Shown: piece by piece, positions 8,987-18,450 of the stretch
Position numbering within the stretch: position 1 is the first letter of the stretch
How the letters are laid out: each line of letters opens with the position of its first letter
Assembly: GCF_016195855.1 (NCBI RefSeq)
Contig: NZ_JACPYU010000012.1
Coordinates: 124,001-188,000 of the forward strand
Direction: 5' to 3'
From: Aquabacterium sp.
GTDB taxonomy: Bacteria > Pseudomonadota > Gammaproteobacteria > Burkholderiales > Burkholderiaceae_C
DNA length: 64,000 nt
Made by a program: the position numbers and the translations under genes
The notes under the pieces: generated by a model
What the model was told of the DNA's origin: nothing
The model's input: the letters and a program-made list of their open reading frames with translations, nothing else
The model's database searches: none

Positions 8987-10020
8987 TCAGGCCCAGTTGG
9001 CGGCGATCACGCCGTTCAGGGCCGTGCTGTAGTTGCTCGGCAGGGTGGTCTGACCTTGCGCAGGCGGGGTGAAGCTGGCCATGGCGTTGACCAGGTTCTG
9101 CACATTGGCGGCCGACAGCGTCTTGCCATTGCCCCCGGCCACGATGGACTCCACCTGGTAGAGCCCGCCCAGGTACCAGCTGTTGATGGTGACCTTGTCG
9201 GTGGTGCCGATGACGCTGACCACCAGGTCGTTGCCGGACTTGGCCAGCCAGACCTGGTCGGCCTTGATGGCGCCATCGAGCAGCAGCTTGTCCTGGTTGC
9301 CCGCGGTCGTGTCCAGGTCGTAGACGGTGTCGGCGCCATCACCTCGTTGGAAGTGATAGGTGTCGTTGCCGATCGAGCCGTACAGGCTGTCATTGCCCAG
9401 GCCGCCGTAGATCGTGTCGTCACCGCTGTAGCCAAACAGCTTGTCATTGCCACCGTTGCCGTACAGGGTGTTGGCGCGGTTGTTGCCGGCCATCAGGTTG
9501 TTGCCCTCGTTGCCGTAAGCCGTGCGCGCCAGGTAGCTTTGCATGTACAGGCGCTCGACGTTGTCGGCCATCTTGATGCCATCACCATAGGCCCAGATCT
9601 GATCGAGCCCGCCACCGGCCTGCTCGATCACGGTGTCGGTGTTGTCGGTGAGGTAGTAGTAGTCGTCGCCTGCGCCGCCTTCAAGCGTGTCGACGCCGTC
9701 ATCACCGTAGATGAAGTCCAGGCCGTCACCCCCCTTGAGGTCGTTGTTGCCGGTGTTGCCGGTGAGGTCGCAGCCGGTGTTGTTGGCGGTGGCGTTGATG
9801 TCGGCGCTGCCGGTGAGCACCAGGGCTTCGACGTTGTCGGGTGCGGTGTAGCTCACGGAAGACAGGATGGTGTCGTAGCTGAAGGCGCTGTCGGCCTCGA
9901 TCTTTTCGATCACGACATCAGCCGAGTTGTCGACGATATAGGTGTCATCGTCTGCGCCGCCCGCCATCGTGTCGGCGCCCAGGCCGCCGTCGAGGTGGTC
10001 CAGGCCGGCATCGCCGTCCA
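8987..10020 (-). repeat. Duplicated RTX C-terminal block, copy 2
   Basis: Counterpart of 3853-4880. The two copies lie in direct orientation about 5.1 kb apart, so recombination between them could delete or fuse the genes. Confidence 0.8.
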
Positions 10021-13000
10021 GGAAGTCGTCACCAGCCAGGCCCAGCAAGGTGTCATTGCCCAAACCACCTTCCAACGCTTCGGGCGTGTCGGTGCCTGTC
10101 AGCTGGTCGTCCCAAGGCTCGACTTTGCGCTTGACCTCGTCGTACGTCCATTGCCAGCCATCGGCAAAGGCGATGTTCACGAACTGGTCCATGTAGCCGC
10201 CGAAGTAGTTCTGAAGCAGCACCTCGTCCGTGCTGTCCTTGAGCTTCAAGAACAGGTCACCACCTTGCCTGGTCACGGCCACGTCCGCCATGGAAATGCC
10301 AGCATCAAAGCGCAAGGTGTCGGCGCCCCCTGTGGGGTAGCCATAATCGGCCACCACGGTGTCCTGGCCATCTCCTCGGCCAAACAGGTAAGTGTCGGCA
10401 CCTTGGCTGCCGGTCAGGACGTCGCGGCCGGCTGCGCCATACAGCGTGTCATCACCTTCCATGCCGTTGAGCTGGTCATCGCCGCGGCTGCCCACCATCA
10501 TCTCTGACTGCGGCGTACCGTACTGGTAAGTGCCGTAGGCATTGAGCAAACTGTCTACGCCCTTGCCATTGAGGCTGCTGCCGTCGGCAAAGGTGATCAA
10601 TGGGCGTTGCTCAAACGGCAAGCTGACGTAGCTGACCAGGGTCACGCTGTCGCTGCTGCCTTGCACCTGAAGCAACAGGTCACTGTTTTGCACGCTCAGA
10701 TCCAGGTCACCCAAAGTGATGCCGGCACCAAAGCGCAAGGTGTCGGTGATGCCTGGGGCATCCCCCCAGCCGGCCATGACCGTGTCCTGGCCATCGCCAC
10801 GGCCGAACAGATAAGTGTCGGCGCCTTGGCCTCCATCGAGGACATCACGCCCGGCAGCACCGTACAGCGTGTCGTCGCCCTCCATGCCGTTGAGCTGGTC
10901 ATCCCCACGGCTGCCCACCAGCATCTCGGATTGCGGCGCGCCAAACTGGTAGATGCCACTGGCGTAGATCAGGTTGTCCACGCCCATGCCGTCGAGGCTG
11001 CTGCCATCGGCAAAGGCGATGAGCGGGCGGCGGTCGAAGGGCTGGCCAAAGTAGTTGCTCAACGTGACCGCGTCACTGCTGCCTCGCAGCTTGAGCAACA
11101 GATCGCCGCCTTGCACAGAGAGGTCCATATCGGCGATGCCGATACCCGAACCCAGGCGCAAGGTATCAGTGACGCCAGGCGCATCGCCCCAGCCGGCCAT
11201 CACCGTGTCCTGCCCGTCACCACGGCCAAACAGGTAGGTGTCCGCACCCTGGCCGCCGTCCAGAAAGTCGCGCCCGGCAGCGCCGTATAGCGTGTCGTCA
11301 CCTTCCATGCCGATGAGCTGGTCATCGCCACGGCTGCCCACCAGCATCTCGGATTGCGTTGTGCCGAACTGGGAAATGGTATTGCCCCAGACCAGGTTGT
11401 CCACGCCCATGCCGTTGAGGCTGCTGCCATCGGCAAAGGTGATCAGCGGACGGCGGTCAAACGATACGCCGAAGTAATTGGCCAGCGTCACGCTGCCACT
11501 GCTGCCACGCAGCTTGAGCAAGAGGTCGCTGCCGTTCTGGGCGCTGAGGGCCACGTCGGTGATGCTGATGCCCGCACCCAGGCGCAAGGTGTCGCTGGTG
11601 CCGGGGGTGTCACCATAGCCGCTGTAGGCCACCACCGTGTCCTGCCCGTCACCACGGCCAAACAGGTAGGTGTCGGCACCTTGGCCGCCGTCCATGATGT
11701 CGCGGCCAGCGTCGCCGTACAGCGTGTCATCACCCTCCATGCCGTTGAGCTGGTCATCCCCGCGGCTGCCCACCACCATCTCTGACTGCGGCGTACCGTA
11801 TTGATACGTGCTGTAGCCATTGACCAGGTTGTCCACGCTCATGCCATTGAGGCTGCTGCCGTCAGCAAAGGCGATCAGCAGGCGCTGATCGAAAGGCCAG
11901 CCGAAGTAGCCAGCCAGTGTCACGCTGTCGCTGCTGCCTTGCAGCTTGAGCAGCAGGTCATTGCCATTCTGGACGCTGAGGGCCACATTGGCCAGGCTGA
12001 TGCCCGAACCCAGGCGCAAGGTATCGATCACACCCGGAGGCTCGCCATAGCCGCTGTTGGCCATCACGGTGTCCTGGCCATCGCCTCGGCCGAACAGATA
12101 CGTATCAGCGCCTTGGTCGCCGTCCATGAAGTCGCGGCCCGTTGCCCCGTACAGGGTGTCGTCGCCTTCCATGCCGATGAGCTGGTCATCGCCACGGCTG
12201 CCCACCAGCATCTCCGCTTGTGGTGTGCCAACCTGGTAAGTACCGTAGGCATTGACCAGCGTGTCCACGCTGGTCACGTTGAGGCTGCTGCCGTCGGCAA
12301 AGGCAATCAGAGGGCGTTGCTCGTAGGGCATGCTGAAGTAGCCTGCCAGCGTCACGCTGTCGCTGCTGCCACGCAGCTTGAGCAGGAGGTCGCTGCCGTT
12401 CTGGGCGCTGAGGGTCACGTCGGTGAGGCTGATGCCGTACCCCAGGCGCAAGGTATCGCTGGTGCCGAGGTCGCCACCATAGCCGCTGTAGGCCATCACG
12501 GTGTCCTGCCCGTCACCACGGCCAAACAGGTAGGTGTCGGCGCCCTGGCCGCCTTCCATGATGTCGCGCCCAGCGTCGCCGTACAACGTGTCATCACCCT
12601 CCATGCCGTTGAGTTGGTCGTCGCCACGGCTGCCCACCACCGTCTCCGACTGCGGTGTACCGTACTGGTACGTGCCATAGGCGTTGACCAGGTTGTCCAC
12701 GTTCATGCCATTGAGGCTGCTGCCATCGGCAAAGGCGATGAGCGGGCGCAGGTCGAAGGGCTGGTTGAAGTAATTCGCCAGCGTCACGCTGTCACTGCTG
12801 CCTTGCAGCTTGAGCAGAAGGTCGCTGCCGTTCTGGATGCTGAGGGCCACATCGGCCAGGCTGATGCCCGCACCCAAACGCAAGGTATCGGCGATGCCGG
12901 GGGCGTTACCCCAGCCACCTACCACGGTGTCCTGGCCATCGCCGCGGCCAAACAGGTAGGTGTCGGCGCCTTCCCCACCATCCAGAAAATCGCGGCCGGC

Positions 13001-13132
13001 ATCACCTGACAAGGTGTCCTGGCCGGTGTCCCCGATCAGTTGATCGTCCCCGGCGCCACCGAGCATATGGTCGTCACCCGAAGTACCGCTCAAAAAATCC
13101 GCACCATCCGTACCTTGAATGAGATTGGCCAT
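8987..13132 (-). CDS. RTX repeat protein 2 (1381 aa), paralogue of RTX protein 1
   Basis: Seven tandem ~140-residue modules, far more alike than those of protein 1, each contain VGSRGDDQL, GMEGDDTLYG, a GADTYLFGRGDGQDTV strand, then DLLLKLRGSSDSVTL and RPLIAFADGSSLNG. The C-terminal ~400 residues (coding 8987 to about 10020) are nearly identical to those of protein 1 (coding 3853 to about 4880). There is no signal peptide, and the end ANWA resembles a type I secretion tail. The start at 13132 has GGGGAG upstream. Function is probably extracellular calcium-stabilised structure or adhesion; no enzyme domain is visible. The upstream 199 bp (13133-13331) holds an imperfect hairpin (13163-13201) and otherwise nothing recognised. 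Confidence 0.88.
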   Translation of the reverse strand: MANLIQGTDGADFLSGTSGDDHMLGGAGDDQLIGDTGQDTLSGDAGRDFLDGGEGADTYLFGRGDGQDTVVGGWGNAPGIADTLRLGAGISLADVALSIQNGSDLLLKLQGSSDSVTLANYFNQPFDLRPLIAFADGSSLNGMNVDNLVNAYGTYQYGTPQSETVVGSRGDDQLNGMEGDDTLYGDAGRDIMEGGQGADTYLFGRGDGQDTVMAYSGYGGDLGTSDTLRLGYGISLTDVTLSAQNGSDLLLKLRGSSDSVTLAGYFSMPYEQRPLIAFADGSSLNVTSVDTLVNAYGTYQVGTPQAEMLVGSRGDDQLIGMEGDDTLYGATGRDFMDGDQGADTYLFGRGDGQDTVMANSGYGEPPGVIDTLRLGSGISLANVALSVQNGNDLLLKLQGSSDSVTLAGYFGWPFDQRLLIAFADGSSLNGMSVDNLVNGYSTYQYGTPQSEMVVGSRGDDQLNGMEGDDTLYGDAGRDIMDGGQGADTYLFGRGDGQDTVVAYSGYGDTPGTSDTLRLGAGISITDVALSAQNGSDLLLKLRGSSGSVTLANYFGVSFDRRPLITFADGSSLNGMGVDNLVWGNTISQFGTTQSEMLVGSRGDDQLIGMEGDDTLYGAAGRDFLDGGQGADTYLFGRGDGQDTVMAGWGDAPGVTDTLRLGSGIGIADMDLSVQGGDLLLKLRGSSDAVTLSNYFGQPFDRRPLIAFADGSSLDGMGVDNLIYASGIYQFGAPQSEMLVGSRGDDQLNGMEGDDTLYGAAGRDVLDGGQGADTYLFGRGDGQDTVMAGWGDAPGITDTLRFGAGITLGDLDLSVQNSDLLLQVQGSSDSVTLVSYVSLPFEQRPLITFADGSSLNGKGVDSLLNAYGTYQYGTPQSEMMVGSRGDDQLNGMEGDDTLYGAAGRDVLTGSQGADTYLFGRGDGQDTVVADYGYPTGGADTLRFDAGISMADVAVTRQGGDLFLKLKDSTDEVLLQNYFGGYMDQFVNIAFADGWQWTYDEVKRKVEPWDDQLTGTDTPEALEGGLGNDTLLGLAGDDFLDGDAGLDHLDGGLGADTMAGGADDDTYIVDNSADVVIEKIEADSAFSYDTILSSVSYTAPDNVEALVLTGSADINATANNTGCDLTGNTGNNDLKGGDGLDFIYGDDGVDTLEGGAGDDYYYLTDNTDTVIEQAGGGLDQIWAYGDGIKMADNVERLYMQSYLARTAYGNEGNNLMAGNNRANTLYGNGGNDKLFGYSGDDTIYGGLGNDSLYGSIGNDTYHFQRGDGADTVYDLDTTAGNQDKLLLDGAIKADQVWLAKSGNDLVVSVIGTTDKVTINSWYLGGLYQVESIVAGGNGKTLSAANVQNLVNAMASFTPPAQGQTTLPSNYSTALNGVIAANWA
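10400..13080 (-). repeat. Tandem ~420-bp coding repeats in RTX gene 2
   Basis: Seven consecutive coding modules of about 140 codons share long identical stretches, such as the codons for VGSRGDDQL and GADTYLFGRGDGQDT. The copy number could change by slippage or recombination. Boundaries are approximate. Confidence 0.75.
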
Positions 13133-13331
13133 GCTGGCTCCCCTGTGTTTGATTGTGTGGGTGACAGGGGGCGCCGTTCACCGGTCTTCTTGCGCCCTGT
13201 CTTCATGTTCGGTTCGCACGCGCGCCTGTGCCTGAACACCGCACCGCGCGCAAAACACCGGGCAGCATATCAATATGGGAAATGAGGGCAAAGCCCCGCC
13301 TTGGGTGGGCCGCGCGCCCTGGCCAGGCGTG

Positions 13332-13937
13332 TCAGCGGCGCGACAACCCGTCAAAGGTGGTCGACAAAACCCATTCGATGATCTGCTCGTGGGCGTGGCC
13401 ACCCGCCTTGAGCACCCCCAGCACCGGGTCGCAGGCGCGGGCAAACAAGGTGTAGAGCACCACCTCGGCGGGCACGGACGGGGTCAGCAAGCCTTGCGAC
13501 TGGGCCTCGCCGATCCAGGCGCCCAGTCGCTCGCTCACGGCAATCAGCTGGGTCATGTAGTCCATGTCGTTGACCAGGGCGGCGCGCAGGCTGGAGTTCT
13601 GCGCCGGCAAGGAGGGCATTTCACCGGCCAGTTGCACCTCCATGGTCCAGCGGGTCACGGCCTTGAGGCGGCTGAGCGCGTCGACATGGTCTTCCTGGGC
13701 GACCTGATCGAGCAGGGCCATGGCCCGCGTCAGCAGGCGTTTCATGGCGGCGCCAGCCAGCGCTTCCTTGGAGTCGAAGTGCTTGTAGAGGCTGGCCTTG
13801 GCGATGCCGACTTCGGCCGCCACGGCGTCCACCGTCATCAGGTCAAAGCCTTTTTCTGCCAGCAAGCGGTTGACGGCATCGATGATGGCGTCTTCACGCG
13901 CCTTGAGAACCTGCTGCTTGAACGGGAGTCTGGCCAT
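13332..13937 (-). CDS. TetR/AcrR-family regulator
   Basis: A 201-residue protein with an N-terminal TetR domain (REDAIIDAVNRLLAEKG, then VDAVAAEVGIAKASLYKHFDSKEAL) and a helical C-terminal ligand domain. It begins MARLPFKQQVLKARED at 13937 and lies between the PhoD-like gene and the RTX promoter region, all on the same strand. The target is unknown. The RTX gene 200 bp downstream, or the protein's own promoter, are candidates only because of position. Confidence 0.88.
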   Translation of the reverse strand: MARLPFKQQVLKAREDAIIDAVNRLLAEKGFDLMTVDAVAAEVGIAKASLYKHFDSKEALAGAAMKRLLTRAMALLDQVAQEDHVDALSRLKAVTRWTMEVQLAGEMPSLPAQNSSLRAALVNDMDYMTQLIAVSERLGAWIGEAQSQGLLTPSVPAEVVLYTLFARACDPVLGVLKAGGHAHEQIIEWVLSTTFDGLSRR

Positions 13938-13999
13938 GGCGCATTGTAGAAGGCCTGGCGAGGCTGCTCGGCCGGCCAGGCGTATCTGCGCTCAGGCGC

Positions 14000-15589
14000 T
14001 CAGGCCTTGTGGGGCCCGGGCACGCCGCGCTCGACCACGTAGCGGGCCTGCGTGCGCAATCTGGCGTCTGGTCGCACCGGGTGCGGCGTCGAACGGAACT
14101 CGCATTGCACCTGCTGGGTTGAGACGTCCAGCAGCAGGTAGCCGCGCTCGTCGCCCCGCATGTGCAGCAAGTCCGGGTTGCTGTTGCGGACCAGGCCGGA
14201 GAGGAATTCGCTGAGCCCGCGGCTGGACACCGAGCTGGCGACGAACTCGCTGGCCACGATGGGTGAGTTCAAATCCTGCGGGTTCAGGCGCAGATTGGCC
14301 GCCACGTGGCGGTGCACATCCCCGCCCAGGCAGACGACGTCAGGGACGCGCGGCTGCGCAATGGCGGCCATGAGCCGTTCGCGCGCCGCCGGGTAGGCGT
14401 CCCAGCCATCGGCATAGACCACCGGGCCAACCGGGGTCCGGATGCCGCCAGGCGCGATTTGCGTGGGCTGGGCGATGAACTTCCAGGCGCGCTCGCTGGA
14501 GGCCAGGCCTTCGGCCAGCCAGTACTCCTGCTCGACGCCCATCAGGGTGCGCTCAGGCTGCTCGGCTGCGGCGCAGCGCCACAACGCCCGCCCGCCTTGG
14601 GGCGCATGCACCCCATTGCAGACGTGCGGGTCGCGGAACTGGCGCCCGTCGATGGTCCAGATGTCAGCCAGCATGCCCCATTGATAATGCTCGTTCATGC
14701 GCATGCTGGCACCGACCGGCGCGCGCGTGGGCGACACGGGCAGGTGCTCGAAGTAGGCCTGGTAGGCCGCCGTGCGCACCCGCAGGAAGGCGTGCTGCTC
14801 CTCCAGATCGAGCGAGGTCATGCCGGCATAGTCGTTGACGACCTCGTGGTCATCCCAGACCATCAACCAGGGGTGCGCCGCATGGCAGGCCCGCAGGTCC
14901 GCGTCGAGCTTGTAGCTGGCGTGGTGCAGACGGTAGTCGCTCAGGGTGTAATGCGCCTCGTCATCGGGAAACACATGCGGGTGCTGGCGCACCTTGGCGA
15001 ACGACGGCGCCTCGGTTTCGTAGATGTAGTCGCCCAGAAAGAGCACGAGGTCGATGTCGGCCGCCGCGATCTCGCGGTGGACGGCGTAAAAACCCGTCTC
15101 GAAGTGCTGGCAGGACGCCACGGCCATGCGCAGGCGCTCGACGTGCTCGTCTGCCGCCGGCGCCGTGCGCGTGCGCCCGATGGGGCTGATCTGGCCCCCT
15201 GCGCGAAAGCGGTAGTAATAGGTGCGCCCCGGGGCCAGGCCGCCCACGTCCACGTGCACGCAATGCGCCGACAAGGGCTCGGCCACCGCGGCGCCATAAC
15301 GCACGATCTGGTTGAAGCGCTGGTCGGCAGCGACCTCCCACAGCACAGGCACGGCGCGGGCCGGCATCCCGCCGTCGGGCGACATGGGCTTGGGCGCCAG
15401 GCGCGTCCACAACACGACGGCATCCGGCCTGGGCTCGCCGCTGGCCACGCCCAGGGTGAACACCTCGCCGGACTCGGCCCAGTTCCCGGCATCGGGCCCC
15501 TGGGCGCGTGCCACGGGGGCAAATACCCGCTGCCACGCCAGGGCTGCGGCAAGCTGGCTGAGGCGGGTAAAAAGTTGGCGGCGTTGCAT
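14000..15589 (-). CDS. Alkaline phosphatase D (PhoD)-family metallophosphatase, Tat-exported
   Basis: From the ATG at 15589 the protein has 529 residues and starts MQRRQLFTRLSQLAAA, a twin-arginine-type signal followed by a hydrophobic stretch ending ARAQ. The PhoD N-terminal domain (GVASGEPRPDAVVLWTRLAP) is followed by the metallophosphatase core: FLGDYIYE, the metal-binding WDDHEVVNDYAG, and VCLGGDVHRHVAAN near the end. The family hydrolyses phosphodiesters and phosphomonoesters in the periplasm with Fe/Ca. A longer frame reaches 15730 but would overlap the divergent PhaM gene and lose the Tat signal at the N-terminus, so the shorter start is preferred. The ribosome-binding site is weak. 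Confidence 0.87.
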   Translation of the reverse strand: MQRRQLFTRLSQLAAALAWQRVFAPVARAQGPDAGNWAESGEVFTLGVASGEPRPDAVVLWTRLAPKPMSPDGGMPARAVPVLWEVAADQRFNQIVRYGAAVAEPLSAHCVHVDVGGLAPGRTYYYRFRAGGQISPIGRTRTAPAADEHVERLRMAVASCQHFETGFYAVHREIAAADIDLVLFLGDYIYETEAPSFAKVRQHPHVFPDDEAHYTLSDYRLHHASYKLDADLRACHAAHPWLMVWDDHEVVNDYAGMTSLDLEEQHAFLRVRTAAYQAYFEHLPVSPTRAPVGASMRMNEHYQWGMLADIWTIDGRQFRDPHVCNGVHAPQGGRALWRCAAAEQPERTLMGVEQEYWLAEGLASSERAWKFIAQPTQIAPGGIRTPVGPVVYADGWDAYPAARERLMAAIAQPRVPDVVCLGGDVHRHVAANLRLNPQDLNSPIVASEFVASSVSSRGLSEFLSGLVRNSNPDLLHMRGDERGYLLLDVSTQQVQCEFRSTPHPVRPDARLRTQARYVVERGVPGPHKA

Positions 15590-15714
15590 GAAGGCGCCGA
15601 TTATGCGTTGCAACAAAGTCCAAAGCGCCACCAAAGCATCGCCAAAGCGCGACACCCGAGCCTGCCGGGGGCACAATGGTCTGGCCAATGTGACGACCCC
15701 TTCGGGAGACAGCC

Positions 15715-16524
15715 ATGCCCACACGCCCACCGAGCCCGGATCCCACCGGCGCCACTTCAGCCGACCCAGGTGCCAACCCGTTTGCCTCGCTGAGCGCTGG
15801 CATGGGCGCAGGCCTTGGCTTCTTCCAGGACTGGATGAAAGCCGCCGGCAGCGCCCTGCCCAATCTGCAAGGCGCAGCGGGTGCAGCGACGTCGGGCATG
15901 TCTGCCTGGACCATGCCGACGCTGGACCCGGCCGAGCTGGAAAAGCGGATCCAGGACCTCAAGACCGTGCAGTTCTGGCTGGAGCAGAACGCCCGCATGA
16001 TCGCCATGACCATCCAGGGCCTGGAAGTGCAGCGCATGACGCTGTCCACGCTCAAGGGCATGAATGTGTCCATGGACGCCCTGCGGGATTCGCTCAAGGC
16101 ACGCCCGCAGGCCGCCGATGCCAGCCCGCCCCCTGCACGCGCACCGGAACCCGCCGCATCGGGCTCGGATGACGCCCCGGCGGATGACGCACAGGCTGGC
16201 GCCGCAGGCCAGGAGGGCGCCGAGCTGATCAACCCCATCCGCTGGTGGGACACCCTCACGCAGCAGTTCACCCACCTGGCCTCGCAAGCGGCGCAGACGG
16301 TGGGCGACTCGGTCGGCGAGTCCATGGACCGGATCAAACAGGCCCAGGCCCAGGCGGCCGAACAAGTGGCGGAGTTCGCCGCTGCCCCGGCCAAACAAGC
16401 GGGTGCAGCGTCAGCCAAGGCCGGCACCCGAGCGGCCACGAAGTCGACCGGCAAAAAGCCAGGCGCCGGCAAGGCCAAAGCAGCCAGCAGCAAATCGGCA
16501 CGCGGCACACCGACCTCGTCCTGA
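15715..16524 (+). CDS. phaM: PhaM-type polyhydroxyalkanoate granule regulatory protein
   Basis: A 269-residue protein. The N-terminal half contains the PhaM/phasin-like segment (GFFQDWMKAAG, then DPAELEKRIQDLKTVQFWLEQN and QGLEVQRMTLSTLKGM). The C-terminal ~80 residues are a histone-H1-like alanine/lysine tail (AAAPAKQAG, KSTGKKPGAGKAKAASSK). In Cupriavidus necator PhaM activates PHB synthase and anchors granules to the nucleoid through such a tail; the same role is inferred here. It is transcribed divergently from the PhoD-like gene. The FIST gene follows 19 bp later and may be cotranscribed. Confidence 0.82.
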   Translation: MPTRPPSPDPTGATSADPGANPFASLSAGMGAGLGFFQDWMKAAGSALPNLQGAAGAATSGMSAWTMPTLDPAELEKRIQDLKTVQFWLEQNARMIAMTIQGLEVQRMTLSTLKGMNVSMDALRDSLKARPQAADASPPPARAPEPAASGSDDAPADDAQAGAAGQEGAELINPIRWWDTLTQQFTHLASQAAQTVGDSVGESMDRIKQAQAQAAEQVAEFAAAPAKQAGAASAKAGTRAATKSTGKKPGAGKAKAASSKSARGTPTSS

Positions 16525-16543
16525 TCCCCACTGAAAGCCCCAT

Positions 16544-17788
16544 GTGAGTTCACCCATGCGCTTCCTCCACGCCCACGCCATGCACCCCCGGGGTGAGCTG
16601 GCGCTGGAGTTGGTTTGGGCGCAACTGGCGTCGCAAGGCGCGCACCACATGGAGGCCACGCTGGGCTGGTGCTACCTCACCGAGGAGCTGGCCGACAGCG
16701 CTCAGACCATCCTGGCCAGCCTGCGTGAACGCCTGCCGCATGTGGCCTGGGTGGGCGCGGTGGGTGCCGGGGTGCTGGCCACCGGCGTGGAGTACATCGA
16801 CGAGCCGGCCCTGGTCGTGATGCTGTGCAACATGCCCATGAGCGACTTCCGGGTGTTCCACGGCCGCCAGCCGCTGGCGCCCAACCACCCGCTGGCAGCG
16901 CGCGAGGGCATGTGGCGCGCCCACACGGCCCTGGTGCATGCCGATGGCCATTCTCCCGATCTGCCCGAGCTGATTCAGGAACTGGCCGAGCGCACGGACA
17001 CGGGCTATGTGTTTGGCGGCGTCAGCGCGGGGCAATCCCAGAGCCTGCACATGGCGATGGACCCGCACGTGCAGGTGCACGGCGAGCCCGACGCACCGCC
17101 GCCCAGCGGCATCTGGCATGGCGGCCTGTCGGGCGTGGCCTTCAATGACCACGTGCGGCTGGTGTCCAGGGTGACCCAGGGCTGTGAGCCCATTGGCCCC
17201 AAGCGCGAGGTCACCGCGGCCCACCGCAATGTGGTCTATGAACTGGACGGCCTGCCGGCCCTGAACTGCCTGCTCAAGGACCTGGGTGTGCCGGTGACAG
17301 TGAGCGAGAGTGACTGGCACCGCGATGCCCTGCCCAAGGTGCGCGCCACCCTGGTGGGCCTGAGCGACGCCGGCAGCGACCTGCTCAGCCACGGCCCGCA
17401 CTTTGGCGCAGACACCCGCGTGCGGCACCTGGTGGGCCTGGACCCCAGCCGTTATGGCGTGGCCCTCAGCGACCTGGTGGAGCCCGGCATGCAACTGGCC
17501 TTCTGCCAGCGCCATGTGGCTGCCGCCCGCCAGGATCTGGTGCGCATCTGCGCCGAGATCCGCGAAGAATTCGACCCGGTCGACCACCCGGGCAGCTCCC
17601 CCGTTGGCGCGGTGTACGTGAGTTGCGCCGGCCGGGGCGGGCCCCATTTCGGCGCCCCCAACGCCGAGATGGACATCATCGCCCATGCGCTGGGCGACAT
17701 CCCCGTGGTGGGCTTCTTCGCCAGCGGCGAGATCGCCCGCCACCACCTCTACGGCTACACGGGCGTGCTCACGGTATTTGGCGGCTGA
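16544..17788 (+). CDS. FIST-domain signal protein
   Basis: A 414-residue protein matching the FIST N-domain (ATLGWCYLTEEL, GAVGAGVLATG, GYVFGGVSAGQ, SGVAFNDHVRLVSRVTQGCEPIG) and FIST C-domain (SPVGAVYVSCAGRGG, DIPVVGFFASGEIAR, YTGVLTVFGG). FIST modules are predicted small-ligand sensors often tied to signal transduction; this one has no fused output domain. The frame opens with GTG at 16544, while an ATG at 16556 (MRFLHAHAM) is an equally plausible start. It follows phaM by 19 bp. Confidence 0.82.
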   Translation: MSSPMRFLHAHAMHPRGELALELVWAQLASQGAHHMEATLGWCYLTEELADSAQTILASLRERLPHVAWVGAVGAGVLATGVEYIDEPALVVMLCNMPMSDFRVFHGRQPLAPNHPLAAREGMWRAHTALVHADGHSPDLPELIQELAERTDTGYVFGGVSAGQSQSLHMAMDPHVQVHGEPDAPPPSGIWHGGLSGVAFNDHVRLVSRVTQGCEPIGPKREVTAAHRNVVYELDGLPALNCLLKDLGVPVTVSESDWHRDALPKVRATLVGLSDAGSDLLSHGPHFGADTRVRHLVGLDPSRYGVALSDLVEPGMQLAFCQRHVAAARQDLVRICAEIREEFDPVDHPGSSPVGAVYVSCAGRGGPHFGAPNAEMDIIAHALGDIPVVGFFASGEIARHHLYGYTGVLTVFGG

Positions 17789-17915
17789 AACCGACACGGT
17801 TTCCCCCTTCTGTGGGCCCCCTTGTGGCTGCACCTCCCGAGGGGATTTTCAAGGCGTGAACGGCCTCGCACACTCCCGGCCGTTGTCTGCAGTTGGACAC
17901 CAGCCGGAGTACGCC

Positions 17916-18392
17916 ATGATCGCTCGCCCTGTTACCCGCCCCCGCCCCATCCCCTATGCCGAACAGGCACCGGGTGCCAAGTCCACGCGCCCCGTGAGCT
18001 GGGCGGCTTCGTCCGGCCCCGCGCCGCTGGCCGGCCTGGAGGCTGCGCCCTCCCCCCGGACCGTTGCCACCCTCCTGGCGCCGCCCGCCCCCGCCCGGCG
18101 CTCGCCGGTGCGTGTGGCCGCCAATGACGCGCCCCACCATGCGGCCCACAATGCTGTCCATGTTGCCCCCGCAGCCCCCAGGCCGACAGCCAAACAAGCG
18201 GCCGTGCCCACCACCACGGGTGCCCCCGCCAGCGGTGAGATGCTGGCCAAGTTCGTGGGGCATGGCGCGCTGAGCGTGCGCTCGTCCGTCACCGGCCGGC
18301 ACTACCGCTTCCAGGGCCATGGCGACTGCCAGAAGGTCGACAAGCACGACATGATGATGCTGAGGCGCATCCCCGATCTGATCGTCAGTTGA
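17916..18392 (+). CDS. Small protein of unknown function
   Basis: The ATG at 17916 is preceded by GGAG at ideal spacing and gives 158 residues. The first ~105 are low-complexity Pro/Ala/Arg sequence with no fold visible. The last ~50 (MLAKFVGHGALSVRSSVTGR to RRIPDLIVS) look like a compact, conserved beta-rich domain. No signal peptide or membrane segment is present. I do not recognise the family. It lies alone between the FIST gene and the oxidase gene. Confidence 0.6.
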   Translation: MIARPVTRPRPIPYAEQAPGAKSTRPVSWAASSGPAPLAGLEAAPSPRTVATLLAPPAPARRSPVRVAANDAPHHAAHNAVHVAPAAPRPTAKQAAVPTTTGAPASGEMLAKFVGHGALSVRSSVTGRHYRFQGHGDCQKVDKHDMMMLRRIPDLIVS

Positions 18393-18450
18393 CGACACAT
18401 TGAGTTGCTTGCGGCGGCCCTCTGCGCAAGGTGCCGATGGGTATAAAGTG

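Noticed and set aside
8873..13009. Several long plus-strand frames opposite RTX gene 2
   Set aside because: They mirror the repeat structure of the minus-strand gene and lack their own ribosome-binding sites or recognisable domains.
10400..13080. Regular repeats considered as a CRISPR array
   Set aside because: The repeats are in-frame ~420-bp protein modules, far too long, and contain no spacers.
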